DNA from: Orientallactaga sibirica
Lineage: Eukaryota; Chordata; Mammalia; Rodentia; Dipodidae
Length of the DNA stretch: 64,000 bases
Assembly: GCA_036365145.1 (NCBI GenBank)
Contig: JAEOAD010000052.1
Coordinates: 10,849,501 to 10,913,500, forward strand
Direction: 5' to 3'
Below, one piece after another: positions 1-17,537 of the stretch. The notes under the pieces are model-generated. The model worked only from the letters and a program-made list of their open reading frames with translations, had not been told where the DNA came from and searched no databases. The translations under genes were made by a program, and so were the position numbers. Numbering within the stretch: the stretch's first letter is position 1; the number at the start of each line of letters is the position of its first letter.

Positions 1-60
1 TATCATGGTTTATTGTCTTTAAGTATAGAAGTTGTCAATAAAAAAAATTAATTAAAAAAA
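1..60 (+). mobile_element. L1 3' end fragment (truncated by window edge)
   Basis: The sequence 'atggtttattgtctttaagtat...gaagttgtcaataaaaa' matches the end of the two L1 3' regions found later in this window (near 45,930-45,975 and 60,945-60,990). It ends in AATAAA and an A-rich tail. Only the last ~60 bases are inside the window, so its 5' extent is unknown. Confidence 0.7.
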
Positions 61-4588
<4,528 letters not shown>

Positions 4589-4631
4589 CTCCTCATTGGG
4601 TAAAGAGACATATACCCGTTTAATGAAACGC
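4589..4631 (-). CDS. SPAST: Spastin exon 13 (43 bp)
   Basis: The smallest exon. The minus strand encodes (R)RFIKRVYVSLPNEE, predicted residues 502-516. It carries the pair of arginines (Arg502 split across the junction, and Arg503; human 498/499) that serve as arginine fingers and subunit-interface residues in the spastin hexamer. The acceptor is ccttag|GCG and the donor GAGGAG|gtatgt. The length equals human exon 13. Confidence 0.97.
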
Positions 4632-6206
4632 CTAAGGAGAAAAAGAATCATGTAAGTTTAGGAATATCAGTTTGAATTTAAAGGTAACAGCTCAAATAAT
4701 AATTGACATTATCAAGGTTTTAAATATAACATATTTTCAGTTATTTTTTTCTTTACTTATTTGCAAGCAGAGACAGAGAAAATAGAGGGGGGGGTGGACA
4801 CACCAGGGCCTCCTGCCACTGCAAATGAACTCCAGACACATGTGCCACTTTGTGCATCTGGATTCACATAGGCACTAAGGAATTGAACCCATGTTCACAG
4901 GCTTTGCAAGCAGGCATCTTTAACTGCTGAGCCATCTACCCAACACGCCCCCTTGAGAAAAACTCATTAAATTGCCCAGGATGGCCTTGAGCTTACTCTG
5001 TGGCCACCCAAGCAAGCATTAAACTTGTGATCCTCCTGCCTAGCCTTCCAAATAGCTGTCATCATAGGCTTGCACCACCAGACCTAGCTATTTAGTAGCT
5101 CACCAGTTAATGCTTACAAATCTTTAATAAGTAATTAATAACTTACATATGCATACTTTTTTTTTTTTTCGAGGTAGGGTTTCACTCTAGCCCAGGCTGA
5201 GCTGGAATTCACTATGTAGTCTCAGGATGCCCTCAAACTCACAGCGATCCTCCTACCTCTGCCTCCTGCGTGCTGGGATTAAAGGCATGCACCACCACAC
5301 CTGGATACATGTGTATACTTTTTTTTTTTTTTCTTTTTTTTTGGTTTTGCAAGGTAGGGTCTCACTCTGGTCCAGGCTGACCTGGAATTCACTATGTAGT
5401 CTCAGGGTGGCCTCGAACTCTCGGTGATCCTCCTACCTCTGCCTCCCAAGTGCTGGGATTAAAGGCGTGAGCCACCACGCCCGGCTCACATGTGTATACT
5501 TTTTAATAGCACTAACACAAAAACAGTATCTGATATACTAAAGAGTCTGCTAGCTTCTTGAATTGAAAAACAAAGAAACAGAAATGTGAACCTCACTGTC
5601 ATTAATCTAGGTGTCATTTATACAACAAATATGTATGAACTAGTCACATACCTTTTACCTCAGTATGTAGGAGGAACACTGTGAATTCAAGGCCAGTCTG
5701 GACTACAGAGAGTTCCAGGTCAGCCTGGTCTACAGTGAAACTCTACCTCAAAAAATAGTATGAACTGGTAGCTATGGTGATGAAAATTACACTAAGAAAG
5801 AAAGTCACACACAGGCTCTTCCAATGTAGATTGTGGCTTTCAAACCATATTTTCCAAAACAAAGAGAGGCATCACACCCTGCAGGGCAATAATACCCTTC
5901 CCTACATTTAAAGGGGCTTGCTCTGTAGATCATAGAAACCCTAACAGATAGCAAAGGAATACCAAGGCAGGCAAGGCATACACATCACCTTTGTAAGATG
6001 GCACTAATTAGGCTACATAGCTGAGGATAACTTTCAAATCCTGATCCTTCTGTCTAGCTCAACTTTTGAGGCAGGATCTCACTCTTGCCCAAGCTACTTA
6101 CTGTGCAACCCAGGCTGGGCTCAAACTCATGGAAATCTTCCTACCTCCACCTTCTAAGTGCTCGCATCACAGACATGAACCACCATGCTCAGTGTCTCTT
6201 ACTCAC

Positions 6207-6602
6207 TGTGGTAGTTTGAATATATTGTCCCCCAATATATTCAGTATTTTATTAGTTTATAGTTTGCATCTGCAATCACCTTGCTAGAGGCAAGGTCACT
6301 GGGGGCCCGGTCTTAAGGTGTGGTGATGGGTTTGAGATTCCATTGTAAAGATATGCAAATGTGTCTAGCAGGAGTTCCTGAAGTCTGCTGTGTGACCTTT
6401 TGGCTGTAGTTAGTTTTGCTCTGTGTGCTGGGGTGGCTGGTTGGCTTTTGGTCTCTCTGCCTGGCCTTGTGAGAGCAGGCTGCTACTTCTGCCATTATGG
6501 AACTTCCCCTGGATCTGTAAGCTTCAATAAATAATATCCCTTCCTCCATAACTGTGCCCGGTCTGGAAGTTCATCTCAGCGAACCTGAAGCTGTCTGCTA
6601 CA
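6207..6602 (+). repeat. Left LTR
   Basis: A 396-bp terminal repeat running from TGTGGTAGTTTGAATATATT to GCTGTCTGCTACA. An AATAAATAA polyadenylation-type signal lies about 70 bp before its end (near 6527). It appears identical to the right LTR. Confidence 0.9.
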
Positions 6603-7816
6603 GTAAAGTGGTACCGAGGAGTGTGGGGTGAGATGAACCTGACCGTGTGGATATTCGTCTTTTGGAACCTTTGTTTTGGAGGAATGGGCATGGACTTGGT
6701 GCTTGCAACTGAAGATGCCTTCTGGAGTGGTAAGCCAAGTTTTATGGACTATTCTGATGAGAGTTTGAGAATGCTAAGTGCAGATAGTACTGAACTTCGA
6801 GGCTTGGCTTATGAGGATTCTAAGGGGAAGGAAAGACTGCAGAGGACTTTGTTGGAACTGGGCTACTGGCATAAGGGATGGCTACGTTCTGCTATCCAGG
6901 CCCAGAAAGTTTGATCAAGGTTAAATTTGTAATGGACTGATATGCTTGGCTGAAGATATCGGACTGAGATTTTAAGATTTTAAGTTGGAAAACCTGAAGC
7001 AAGCTAAAAGTAGAGGCACTGAGACTGGTTAAGCTGCTATTGTTGACACATTAGCAATCTTAAGGAAGGTGGAAGGAAGGTGGCCTGACTTGATTTACAT
7101 TAAAACAATGGAGAGGATGCCTGAGGAAAGACTGTTAAAAATGCAAATTCTTGGAGAGAGCTGACTGGAGAAGGAACCTGCTTTTCAAGGCTATGGTTTA
7201 TTTTGTCCCTGGATTAAGAATATGGCTGTGTCCTGCACACCTGGTATTAGTTTTGGAAATATGAAAAATGCATAGAATGGTCATGAGTTGCACACAGTTC
7301 CAGGAGCTACTGCTGAGATGTGGCATGAGGTAGGGCATGAAGACCCTCAGGAATAGGCTGGAAGAGCCTTTTGGAAGATGGACCGTGGTTTGCATGAAGA
7401 CCTGAAGATGTTTTGGATATACCAGGACTGTGCAATAGGGCTACCATGGAGTGCAGTGTTGGCATGGGATGAAAGTTTTCCCTGGTGACTGCCCATCTGG
7501 TGGGGCGGAATTGGAAAACCTGGAGACTGTTAGTCTCTGGTTATATTGAACTTGAACTGCAGAAGTTTGATGACGGCTGATGGTGGTTGAGTTTGCATGT
7601 TATAGTCTCTCCTTGCTATGCCTTATACCACTTAAAAATGTTTACTCTGTGCCTTTACATGTTGAAAGTATTTAACTTGTTTGATTTTACTCACTATCTT
7701 AAATTGACCAAGACTGTGAGAACCTTTGAAATTGGACTGAGTACAATTTACAATGTGTGATAGTTATAAATCTATTGGGGACCAGGAGCTAAATATATTG
7801 GGGGCCAGGGGTGGAA

Positions 7817-8212
7817 TGTGGTAGTTTGAATATATTGTCCCCCAATATATTCAGTATTTTATTAGTTTATAGTTTGCATCTGCAATCACCTTGCTAGAGG
7901 CAAGGTCACTGGGGGCCCGGTCTTAAGGTGTGGTGATGGGTTTGAGATTCCATTGTAAAGATATGCAAATGTGTCTAGCAGGAGTTCCTGAAGTCTGCTG
8001 TGTGACCTTTTGGCTGTAGTTAGTTTTGCTCTGTGTGCTGGGGTGGCTGGTTGGCTTTTGGTCTCTCTGCCTGGCCTTGTGAGAGCAGGCTGCTACTTCT
8101 GCCATTATGGAACTTCCCCTGGATCTGTAAGCTTCAATAAATAATATCCCTTCCTCCATAACTGTGCCCGGTCTGGAAGTTCATCTCAGCGAACCTGAAG
8201 CTGTCTGCTACA
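7817..8212 (+). repeat. Right LTR
   Basis: A 396-bp direct copy of the left LTR, preceded by a purine-rich tract and followed by the second CTCAC target duplication. Confidence 0.9.
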
Positions 8213-11200
8213 CTCACAATTATACTTTATTATCAAGTGGAGTTTACTGTGTGACTGCCTGTTATTTTAGGATATACATGAAATACCTACTCAGTCCCAG
8301 TAATATCCTTCCAAAATTACATTTTCCAAGCAAAACTAAAACTGCAACTAAACATGGCTCATGCATGGAACTCTAACCCTTGGGATGCTGATGCAAGAAG
8401 ACTGCTATGAATCTGACAACACCTGGAACAGAGAAGGAGACGCTACCTCAAAATACCAGAGAAGAAGAAATCACAAGGCAAAACCTAGTGGAAAAGATTA
8501 AAAATCCAAAATAAAGAAGATGCAGGCTGAATAAATGGCTTAGCAGTTAAGGTGCTTGCCTGCAAAGCCTAAGGATCTACGTTTGATTCCCCAGAACCCA
8601 CGTAAGCCAGATTCACAAGGTGGCACATGCATGTGGAGTGCATTTGCAATAGCTAGAGGCCCTGGCATGCCCATTCTCATTTTCTCTCTCTCAAATAAAT
8701 ATATATATTAATAAAGGCTGGAGAGATTGCTCAATGGTTAAGGCACTTGCCTATAAAGCCAAAGGTCCCAGGTTCAATTTCCTAGTACCCACATAAGCCA
8801 TATACACAAGATGGTGCATGTGTCTGGAGTTTGTTTGCAGTGGCTAGAGGCCCTGGTGCCCATTCTCTCTCCTTCTCTAAATTAAAATACTTGTTTAAAA
8901 AAGGCTGGGCATGGTAGTTCATGCCTTTAATCCCAGTACTTGGACATTAGAAGTAGGAGTATTGTTATGAGGTCAAGGCCACCCAGAGACTACATATTCC
9001 AGATTAGCCTTTGCTAGAGTGAGACTCTACCTCAACCCCCCCCCCCAAAAAAAGATGAGAATAGGCATAAGTTTGACATTGAGTAAATTTAAATTTTGGA
9101 CAAGTACCTTTTTCCTGGAATGAAATTATTTTATTCATGTGTATTCATTATAAAAATGAATATCTTAATAGGGAAAAGTTACAGAGGTGAACGCAGTGGC
9201 AGAATCTTGTGACCTGGACAACATGTAACCTTATCTCAAGAAAATGGGGGAAGCTGGGCATGGTGGCACTTGAAAGGCTGAGGTCAGCCTGGGACTAGAG
9301 TGCATTCCAGGTCAGCCTATGCTAGAGTGAGACCTTACCTCAAAAAAACCAAAAAGAAAGAAAGAAAGAGGGCTAGAGAGATGGCTTATAGTGGTTAAGG
9401 TGTTTGCCTACAAAGCCAAAGGATCCTGGTTCAATTTTCTAGGACCCACGTAAGCCAGATACACAAGGGGGTGCATGCATCTGGAGTTCGATTGCAATGG
9501 CTGGAGGCCCTGGTGCACCCACTCCCTCTCTCTGCCTCTTTCTCTCTCTCAAATAAATAAATAAATAAATAAACAAACAGAAAAACCATAAAACAAAAAA
9601 AAAAAGAAAGGAGAGAGAGCGAGGAGAAAGGAAGAAAGGAAGGAAGGAAAAAAGAAGGAAGAGGAAATAAGAGAATGGAAAGGGAAGAACAGAAAAAGAA
9701 ATCATTTCAAAGACAGAAAAATAAAGCAATAAGCCAATACAGAAAAAAGGTGACAAAAGTAGCAGCAGAAAGGAGATTAAATATTAACACACAGTCAGGT
9801 GTAGAGGAATATGCCCTTACCCTCAGGCAGAGGTAGGAGGGTCAGGGGGACAGCCTGGTGCTACAGAATGTGTTCCAAGTCAGTCTGGGCTACAGTGAGA
9901 ACCTACTGGGGACGGGGGGAAATACAGACTTAATAAGGAGGGCTGGAGAAATGGTTTACCACTTAAGGTGCTTGCTTGCAAAGCCTAAGAACTCATGTTT
10001 GATTCCCCAGAACCCACATAAGCCAGATGTACAAGGTGGCACACATGTCTGGATTTCATTTGCAGTGGCTAAAGGCCCTGGTGCCCCCATTCTGTCTCTT
10101 TGCCTCTCTCTCTCTCTCTCACTCACTCAAATTTTAAAAACAAAAGAAAAGGAAGCAATCCTAGTAAGGAACAAAAGGCTCTATATTTAAAGAGAAATAA
10201 ATTTCAGGAAAAATTATCGCAGATTAGCTGAGCGTAGTGGTGCACGCCTTTAATCCCAGCACTTGGGAAGCGGAGGTAGGAGGATCACTCTGAGTTCAAG
10301 GCCACCCTGAGACTACATAGTGAATTCCAGGTCAGCCTGAACTAGAGTAAGACCCTATCTTGAAAAAAAAAAAAATTATCACAGACCAGTTAACATTTTC
10401 TAAACAACTAAACTTCAATGGTTGAAGTTCTATGTAGTAAGAATTAAAAATTGAGTTAATTTATAAATATGTTTAAAAAAATAGTATGAATCTGGGTATG
10501 GTGACACATGCCTGAAATCTTAGCAGTGAGATTGAGTTTGAGCCAGATGCACATGGTGGCACATTAGTCTGGAGTTCGTTCGCAGTGGCTAGAGGCCCTA
10601 CTGTGTTCATTCTCACTCACTGTATCTCTCTCCCTCTCTGTCTCTAATAAATAAATAAATAAATAAATAAAAATAAATCTTAAAAAAATTGACCAAAAAT
10701 AAAATAAAACCAACAGGGCGTGGTGGTTCATGCCTTTAATCCTAGCATTTGGGAGACAGAGGAAGAATCACTGTGAGTTTGAATCCAGCCTAGAACTACA
10801 GAGTGAGTTCAGCCTGGGCTAGAGTGAGACCCTGCTTTGAAAATACTCCCATACCCCATTCCCAAAAAATAAAAATCAGCCTGGATTCAGATTTCTATCC
10901 TGCAACATCCAATTCTAACTTGGGAAAAGGAAACCCAAGAATTTAGTGCCGAGTCAGACTTTTTTTATCCACTGTGAAGGGAGTAAATCTGCCCAAATAT
11001 ACAGAATGGAAAACAATTCTCATGAGTCCAGGCGTGGTGGTGCACACCTTTAATCCCAGCACTCGGTTCAAGGACACCCTGAGACTATATAGTGAATTCC
11101 AGGTCAGCCTGGACCAGAGTGAAATCCTACCTAAAAAAAAAATTTTTTTTTTTTAAATTTAAAAAGAAATAGCTTTCATGAATCCTTCTTTGAGCATCTT

Positions 11201-11550
11201 CTCATGAAGCCCCATAAAAAAATGGTAAGATACTGGGCATGGTAGCACACACCTTTAATCCCAGCACTTGGGAGACAGAGGTAGGAGGATTGCCATGAGT
11301 TCTAGGCCAGCTTGAGACTACATAGTGAATTCCAGTCAGCCTGTGCTACAGCAAGATCTTACCTTGAGAAAATAAATGAATAAATAAGGTAAGAATCAAT
11401 TTTAGAGTTTAAAAGGACTTTTTTTTTTTTTAGTCTTAACAGCTAAGTCATCTCTCCAGCCCTCCTTTAGTCTTTACATTGGGAGTGGAGGAAATGTAAA
11501 CGTGTGAGTTGAACACAAGAACTGTATCTGATATAAATGTAAGTTCCTAC

Positions 11551-11630
11551 CTGAGGACAGCCTCGTCCAGCTCTTGTGGCCTGTTAGTTGCACCCATTAC
11601 AAGTACTCTGTCATCTCCAGCAGATTGTAC
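11551..11630 (-). CDS. SPAST: Spastin exon 12 (80 bp)
   Basis: The minus strand encodes VQSAGDDRVLVMGATNRPQE followed by LDEAVL, predicted residues 476-501. The VLVMGATNRP segment is the sensor-1 strand and loop of the AAA second region of homology. The acceptor is cttatag|GTAC and the donor CTCAG|gtagga. The length equals human exon 12. It ends two bases into the Arg codon completed by exon 13. Confidence 0.97.
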
Positions 11631-12218
<588 letters not shown>

Positions 12219-13113
12219 CTAGAACAAGGTATTTATGTATTACTGTACACATAAAATGAAAATCTATTTCACGTAATTAAAATTTTATCATTAAAATTTT
12301 AAGCCTCATGGTTTCATGACATTACTCTTATAGAACCTAGGAATTTAATTTATCTGCCTTGCAACAACCAATGATTTGATATGAAGAACTGGAGAAAATG
12401 GTGTGTGTTATTAAACTGCATAAGAGGCTGGAGAGATGACTTAGCGGTTAAGGCACTTGCTGGAAAGCCTAAGAACCCAGGATGGATTCCCCAGTACCCA
12501 TGTGAGCCAGATGCACATGTGGTGCATGCATCTAGAGTTTGTCTGCAGGAGCTAGAGGCCCTAGTGTGCCCATTTTCTTTCTCTCTCGCTCTCTGCCTCT
12601 TTCTCAAATAAATAAAAATAAAATAGTATATTTTTGAGACAGGATCTTATGTAACTCAGGCTGGCCTCAAACTTGATATATTCCAATGAATAACCTTGAA
12701 CTTCTGATCCTTCTTCCTCCTGAGTACTGTGAGGACAGGAATATGTCACCTCACCCAGCTTCTGCAGTGCTGAGGAAATATCCTAGACGCGTTCTAGGTA
12801 AACACTCTAGGAACTGATATATCTGTAGCCAGATTTTTGTTTGTTTGTTTTCGAGGTAGGGTCTCACTGTAGCTTAGGCTGGCCTGGAATTCACTCTGTA
12901 GTCTCAGGGTGGCCTTGAACTCATGGAGAGCCTCCTACCTCTGCCTCCCGAGTGCTGGAATTAAAGGCCACCACACCAGGTTCAGACTATTTACCTTTTT
13001 TTTTTTTTAAGAGAGAGAGAGAGAGACACAGAGAGAGATAGAGGAAGAGGGAGACAGATAGAGATGGACGCGAAAGCAGCCTCTCAGCTGCTGCGAACGA
13101 AATCCAGATGTGT

Positions 13114-13127
13114 GCGCCCCCTTGTGG
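13114..13127 (-). promoter_or_regulatory. CTCF-like core motif in long-form SINE
   Basis: The minus strand reads CCACAAGGGGGCGC, inside a long-form DIP-like SINE (-). It closely resembles the CTCF core consensus (CCACCAGGGGGCGC). Binding is inferred only. Confidence 0.45.
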
Positions 13128-13515
13128 TCTAGTGCGGCATTGTGCCCTTGCGTCACTTGCATCTGGCTAAACATGGGACCTGGAGATTGGAACCAGGAGA
13201 TTGGAACCAGTGTTCTTAGGCTTAGGAGGCAGGCGCCTTAACCTCTAAGACATCTCTCCAGCCCTAGACTATTTACTTTTAATGTCATATAAAAGTCTAG
13301 AGAATGGGGACAGGAGAGATGGCTTAGTGGTTAAGGTGCTTGCTTGCTTGCTTGCTTACTAAGCATAAGGACTCAAGTTCAATTCCCCACTACCTACATA
13401 AAGCCAGATGCACAACATGGTACATGCTTCTGGAGTTCTGGAGTTTCTTGCAATGGCTGGAGGCCCTGGTGTGCTCATTCTCTTTCTATTCCTCTTTCTC
13501 TCTGTATCTCTCAAA

Positions 13516-13546
<31 letters not shown>

Positions 13547-13621
13547 ATAGATAGATAAATGGGAAAAAGAAATCTAGAAAATGAAACATAGTTCTGCTTG
13601 TGAGATTTGAAAATAGAATAG

Positions 13622-13870
13622 CTGGGCTGGAGAGATGGCTTAGCAGTTAAGGTGCCTGCCTCCTAAGCCTAAGAATGCCGGTTCCAATCTCCAGGTCCCA
13701 CGTTTAGCCAGATGCAAAGTGACGCAAGGGCGCAATGCCGCACTTGACCACAAGGGGGCGCACACATCTGGATTTCATTCGCAGCAGCTGAGAAGCTGCT
13801 GGCACGCCCATCTTTCTCTATCTGTCATTCTCTCCCTCTGTGTGTCTCTCTACAAAAAAAAAAAAAGACA
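13622..13870 (+). mobile_element. Long-form tRNA-type SINE (DIP-like, CTCF-motif variant)
   Basis: The head is a tRNA-derived Pol III promoter (A box near 'tggcttagcagttaaggtgc'). The body differs from the common form by replacing 'gatgcacaaggtggc' with a longer segment: 'gatgcaaagtgacgcaaggg', 'cgcaatgccgcacttgac', then 'cacaagggggcgc'. It ends in a pyrimidine tract and an A tail. Relatives with the same insert are at 13005-13266 (-), 15056-15310, about 25645-25820, about 27925-28115 and 41840-42080 (-). Confidence 0.8.
13748..13761 (+). promoter_or_regulatory. CTCF-like core motif in long-form SINE
   Basis: CCACAAGGGGGCGC within TGACCACAAGGGGGCGCAC, which matches about 15 of 19 positions of the CTCF consensus as I remember it. 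It lies in the body of the SINE at 13622-13870. Confidence 0.45.
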
Positions 13871-15179
13871 AGGAAAGAAAGAAAATAGAATAGCTATTGT
13901 TCAGGGTATAACTAGCATGAGAGAAGATGAAGGGAGACAGATAGGCTACACATATTCCATAAGCCCTAGACTGCATGTAGAAACAGGCAAGCAAGGCACA
14001 TTTGCCAAAACAAAACTTAGAAAACCTACTTCTGCTAGGCATAGTGGCACATGCCTTTAATCTCAGCACTCTGGAGGCAGAGGTAGGAAGATCGCTATGA
14101 GTTCAAGGCCAGCCTGAGTCTTCTTAGTGAATTCCAGGTCAGCCTAGGCTACAGCAAGACCCTACCTCAAAAAAACAAAGGCTGAATGTGGTGGTGCATG
14201 CCTTTAATCCCAGCACTTGGGAGGCAGAGGTATGAGTATTGAATCCATTAAGTTTGAGGTCACACTGAGACTACATAGCCAATTCCAGGTCAGCCTGAGC
14301 TACAGCTACCTTGAAAAACAAATGAACAAACAAACAAAAACAAAAAAACCGCTCCTCTGAAGTAAGGGAGATGACTCAGCAGCTAAGCCTGCTAGCCCAG
14401 GTTCAATTTCCCAATACACACACAGAATCAGATGCACAAAATGGTACACAGGTCTGCAGTTTGTTCACAGTGCCTGAAAGGCTGCTGGTGTGCCCATTCT
14501 CTATCTGACTCTCAAAAAAAAAAAAAAAAAAAAAAAAAAGGAAATGGATTAGTGGTAAAGGCGCTTGCCTGCAAAGTCAAAGGACCCATATTCAATTCCC
14601 CAAGACCCATGTAAGGCAGATGCACAAGGTGGCACATGCACCTGGAGTTCGTTTGCAGTGGCTGGAGGCCCTGGTGTGCCCATTTTCTCCCTCTCCAATT
14701 ATATATCATAAACAAAAAAATGGGGAAAGGGAGAGGGGACTAAAGAATGCCCCCCCCCCCGCGTTAGGTTCTCACTGTAACCCAAGCGGACCTGAAATTC
14801 ACTATGTAGTCTCAGGGTGGCCTCTAATAGTGATCCTCCTACCTTCTGCCTCCCGTGTGCTGGGATCAAAGGCATGCACTACCATGCCCAGCCTGAAAAA
14901 TGTTTTTAAAATTAAAGAAAATCAAACATACAAAACCCAAGAAACTTGGAGAGGATAATCCCATATATTTACATCTCCTTGTTTTGGGATTTACTGTGAT
15001 AGGCAGCAGAGCACACTCCTAAGTAACTAAAGGGGTCATTCAAAAATAAAAATAAGGGGCTGGAGAGATGGCTTAGCAGTTAAGGGGCCTGCCTGCTAAG
15101 CCTAAGAACCTGGTTCCAATCTCCAGGTCTCACATTTAGCCAGATGCAAAGTGATGCAAGGGCACAATGCCACACTTGA

Positions 15180-15193
15180 CCACAAGGGGGTGC
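15180..15193 (+). promoter_or_regulatory. Decayed CTCF-like motif in long-form SINE
   Basis: CCACAAGGGGGTGC: the same site as in the sister SINEs, with one C-to-T change at the CpG. Probably weaker than the intact copies. Confidence 0.3.
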
Positions 15194-16635
15194 ACATATC
15201 TGGATTTCATTCACAGCAGCTGAGAGACTGCTGGCGTGCCCATCTCTATCTGTCTCCCTCTCCCTCTGTGTTTCTCTCCAAAAATAAATAAAATAATTAA
15301 AAAATTTAAAAAATAAAACTTAAAAATAGGGCCAGAGCCAGGCGTGGTGACGCACGCCTTTAATCCCAGCAGAGGCAGAGAGGTAGGAGGATCACCATGA
15401 GTTCAACGCCACCCTGAGACTAGATAATGAATTCCAGGTCAGCCTGAGCTAGAGTGAGACCCTACCTGGAAACAACAAAATAAATACATAAATAATGCAC
15501 TTGGGAGGCAGGGGTAGGATGATTGCTGTGAGTTCAAGGCCACCCTGAGACTACATAGTGAATTCCAGGTCAGCCTGGGTTAAAGCATACCTCGAAAACC
15601 CAAAAATAAATAAATAAATAAACAAACAAACAAACAAAAATAATAATAGGACTAGAGTGATGGCTCAGCTAATATTGCACTTGCCAGTGAAGCCTAAGCT
15701 CTCAGGTTTGATTCCCTAGAACCCATGTAAACCAGATGCACAACATGGCACATGCGTCTGAAGTTTGTTTGCAGTGGCCAGAGAACCTGGTCTCTCTCCC
15801 CCCACCTCTAAAAGAAAAAAGTAAAAATATAGTTTGGCATGACTCAGTGGTTAAAAGTGCGTGCTTGTGCCAGACGTGGTAGCACACGCCTTTAATCCCA
15901 GCACTCAGGAGGCAGAGGTACGAGGATCTCCACGAGTTTAAGGCCATCCTAAGACTACATAGTGAATTCCATGTCAGCCTGGGCTATAGGTAGACCCATC
16001 TCAGATTTAAAAAAAAAAAAATGAAAATTTGAATTCAGAGACAGACATTCCCACAGAGAGAATGTTGTACTAAGATAAAAACCGCTGGGCGTGGTGGTGC
16101 ACACCTTTAATCCCAGCACTCAGAGGCAGAGGTAGAAGGATCACCATGAGTTCAAGGCCACCCTGAGACTACATAGTGAATTCCAGGTCAGCCTCGACTA
16201 GAGTGAAACCCTACCTCAAAAAAAAAAAAACAAAACAAAACAAAAAGATAAAGGAAAAGATAAAAGTGATGCAGAATCTACAATCCAAAAAACTCACAAA
16301 CACTACCAACAACCAGAAATATGCATAGCTCTCAGAAGGTATTAACAATGTTCATGCTTTGATCTTGGACTTCTAGTCTCTTCAAAATGGAAGGTAATAA
16401 ATTTCTGGTATTTGACCTGGCCAGTTTATGGTACCTTGTTATGCATGCCTAACAAACTAATACATGTTCAACAACATAATTCTAATTTTATTTTACTTTT
16501 GTTTTTTGGGGGGGTAGGGTCTCACTCCAGCGTAGGCTGACCTGAACTCACTCTACAGTCCCAGGCTAGCCTCATATTCACAGTGATCCTCCTATTTCCT
16601 GGCCTCCCCAGTGCTGGGATTAAAGGCATATACTA

Positions 16636-16973
16636 CGAGTAGTGGTTTGATTCAGGTGTCCCCCATAAACTTAGGTGTTCTGAATGCTAGGTTCCAGCTG
16701 ATAGCGATTTGGGAATTAATGCCTCCTGGAGGCAGTGTATTGTTGGGGGAGGGCTTATGGGTGTTATAGCCAGTGTCCCCTTGCTAGAGTTTGGCACACT
16801 CTCCTGTTCCTTATGTTGGCCAGGGGGTGATGTCCACCCTCTGCTCATGCCATCATTTTCCCCTGCCATTGTAGAGCTTCCCCTCCAGTCTATAAGCCAA
16901 AATAAACTCTTTTTTTCTACAAGTTGCTCTTGGTCAGGTGATTTCTGCCAGCAATGCGAACCTGAATGCAACA
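16636..16973 (+). mobile_element. Solo LTR (MaLR-like) inside a B1
   Basis: About 338 bp running from 'gtagtggtttgattcaggtg' to 'gcgaacctgaatgcaaca', with an AATAAA signal near 16,901. This organisation resembles MaLR LTRs. It interrupts a B1 (-): B1 sequence stops at 'aaaggcatatactac' and resumes after the LTR with 'gccacacctggctt'. No internal region or second LTR is present, so it is a solo LTR. It differs in sequence from the LTR family at 6.2 kb. Ends are within a few bases. Confidence 0.7.
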
Positions 16974-17291
16974 CCGCCACACCTGGCTTACAATTACTTA
17001 TTTTGCCAAATGTTACTAGCATTTATACTTAAAATGGTAACATTTAGACAGTAGCTTACAAATCTTTTTTGGTTTTTCGAGGTAGGGTCTCACTCTGGCC
17101 CAGGCTGGCCTGGAATTCACTATGTAGTCTCAGGGTGGCCTCGAACTCATGGCGATCCTATCTCTGCCTCCCAAGGGCTGGGATTAAAAGCATGTGCCAC
17201 TGCACCTGGCTTAGACAGTAACTTAAAATGTGGTAGCATCAAGGGGCTGGAGAGATGGTTCAATGGTTAAGGTGCTTGCCTGCAAAGCCTA

Positions 17292-17537
<246 letters not shown>

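Larger units (their letters stand above)
6202..8217 (+). mobile_element. Complete non-autonomous LTR retrotransposon (ERVL-MaLR-like)
   Basis: Two direct 396-bp LTRs (6207-6602 and 7817-8212), each starting TGTGG and ending TACA, enclose 1,214 bp. They are flanked by a 5-bp target duplication CTCAC (6202-6206 and 8213-8217). Just inside the left LTR, TGGTACCGAGGAGTG resembles the primer-binding site for a leucine tRNA (expected TGGTACCAGGAGTGG). A G/A-rich polypurine tract (about 7799-7816) precedes the right LTR. The LTRs read the same throughout, so the insertion is young. The interior has no gag or pol; its longest ORF (97 codons, 6621-6914) has no domain I know. MaLR assignment rests on TSD size, primer site and lack of coding capacity. 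Confidence 0.88.
4632..11550 (-). other. SPAST: SPAST intron 12, SINE and LTR rich
   Basis: A 6,919-bp intron. Left of the LTR element: DIP-like (-) 4742-4945; old B1 (-) 4968-5088; B1 (-) 5158-5305 and 5322-5486; partial B1 (+) 5654-5756; old B1 (-) 6064-6196. Right of it: DIP-like (+) 8526-8707 and 8714-8895; B1 (+) 8902-9052; partial B1 (+) 9251-9365; DIP-like (+) 9370-9580; GA-rich tract 9598-9670; decayed B1 9790-9930; DIP-like (+) 9941-10140; B1 (+) 10225-10376; B1/DIP chimera 10490-10680; B1 (+) 10715-10845, 11028-11145 and 11233-11390; DIP-like (-) end 11430-11463. Boundaries are approximate. Confidence 0.75.

Noticed and set aside
6621..6914. 97-codon ORF inside the LTR element as a gag remnant
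   Set aside because: I see no gag, zinc-knuckle, protease or polymerase motif. It could be chance in a non-coding MaLR-type interior.
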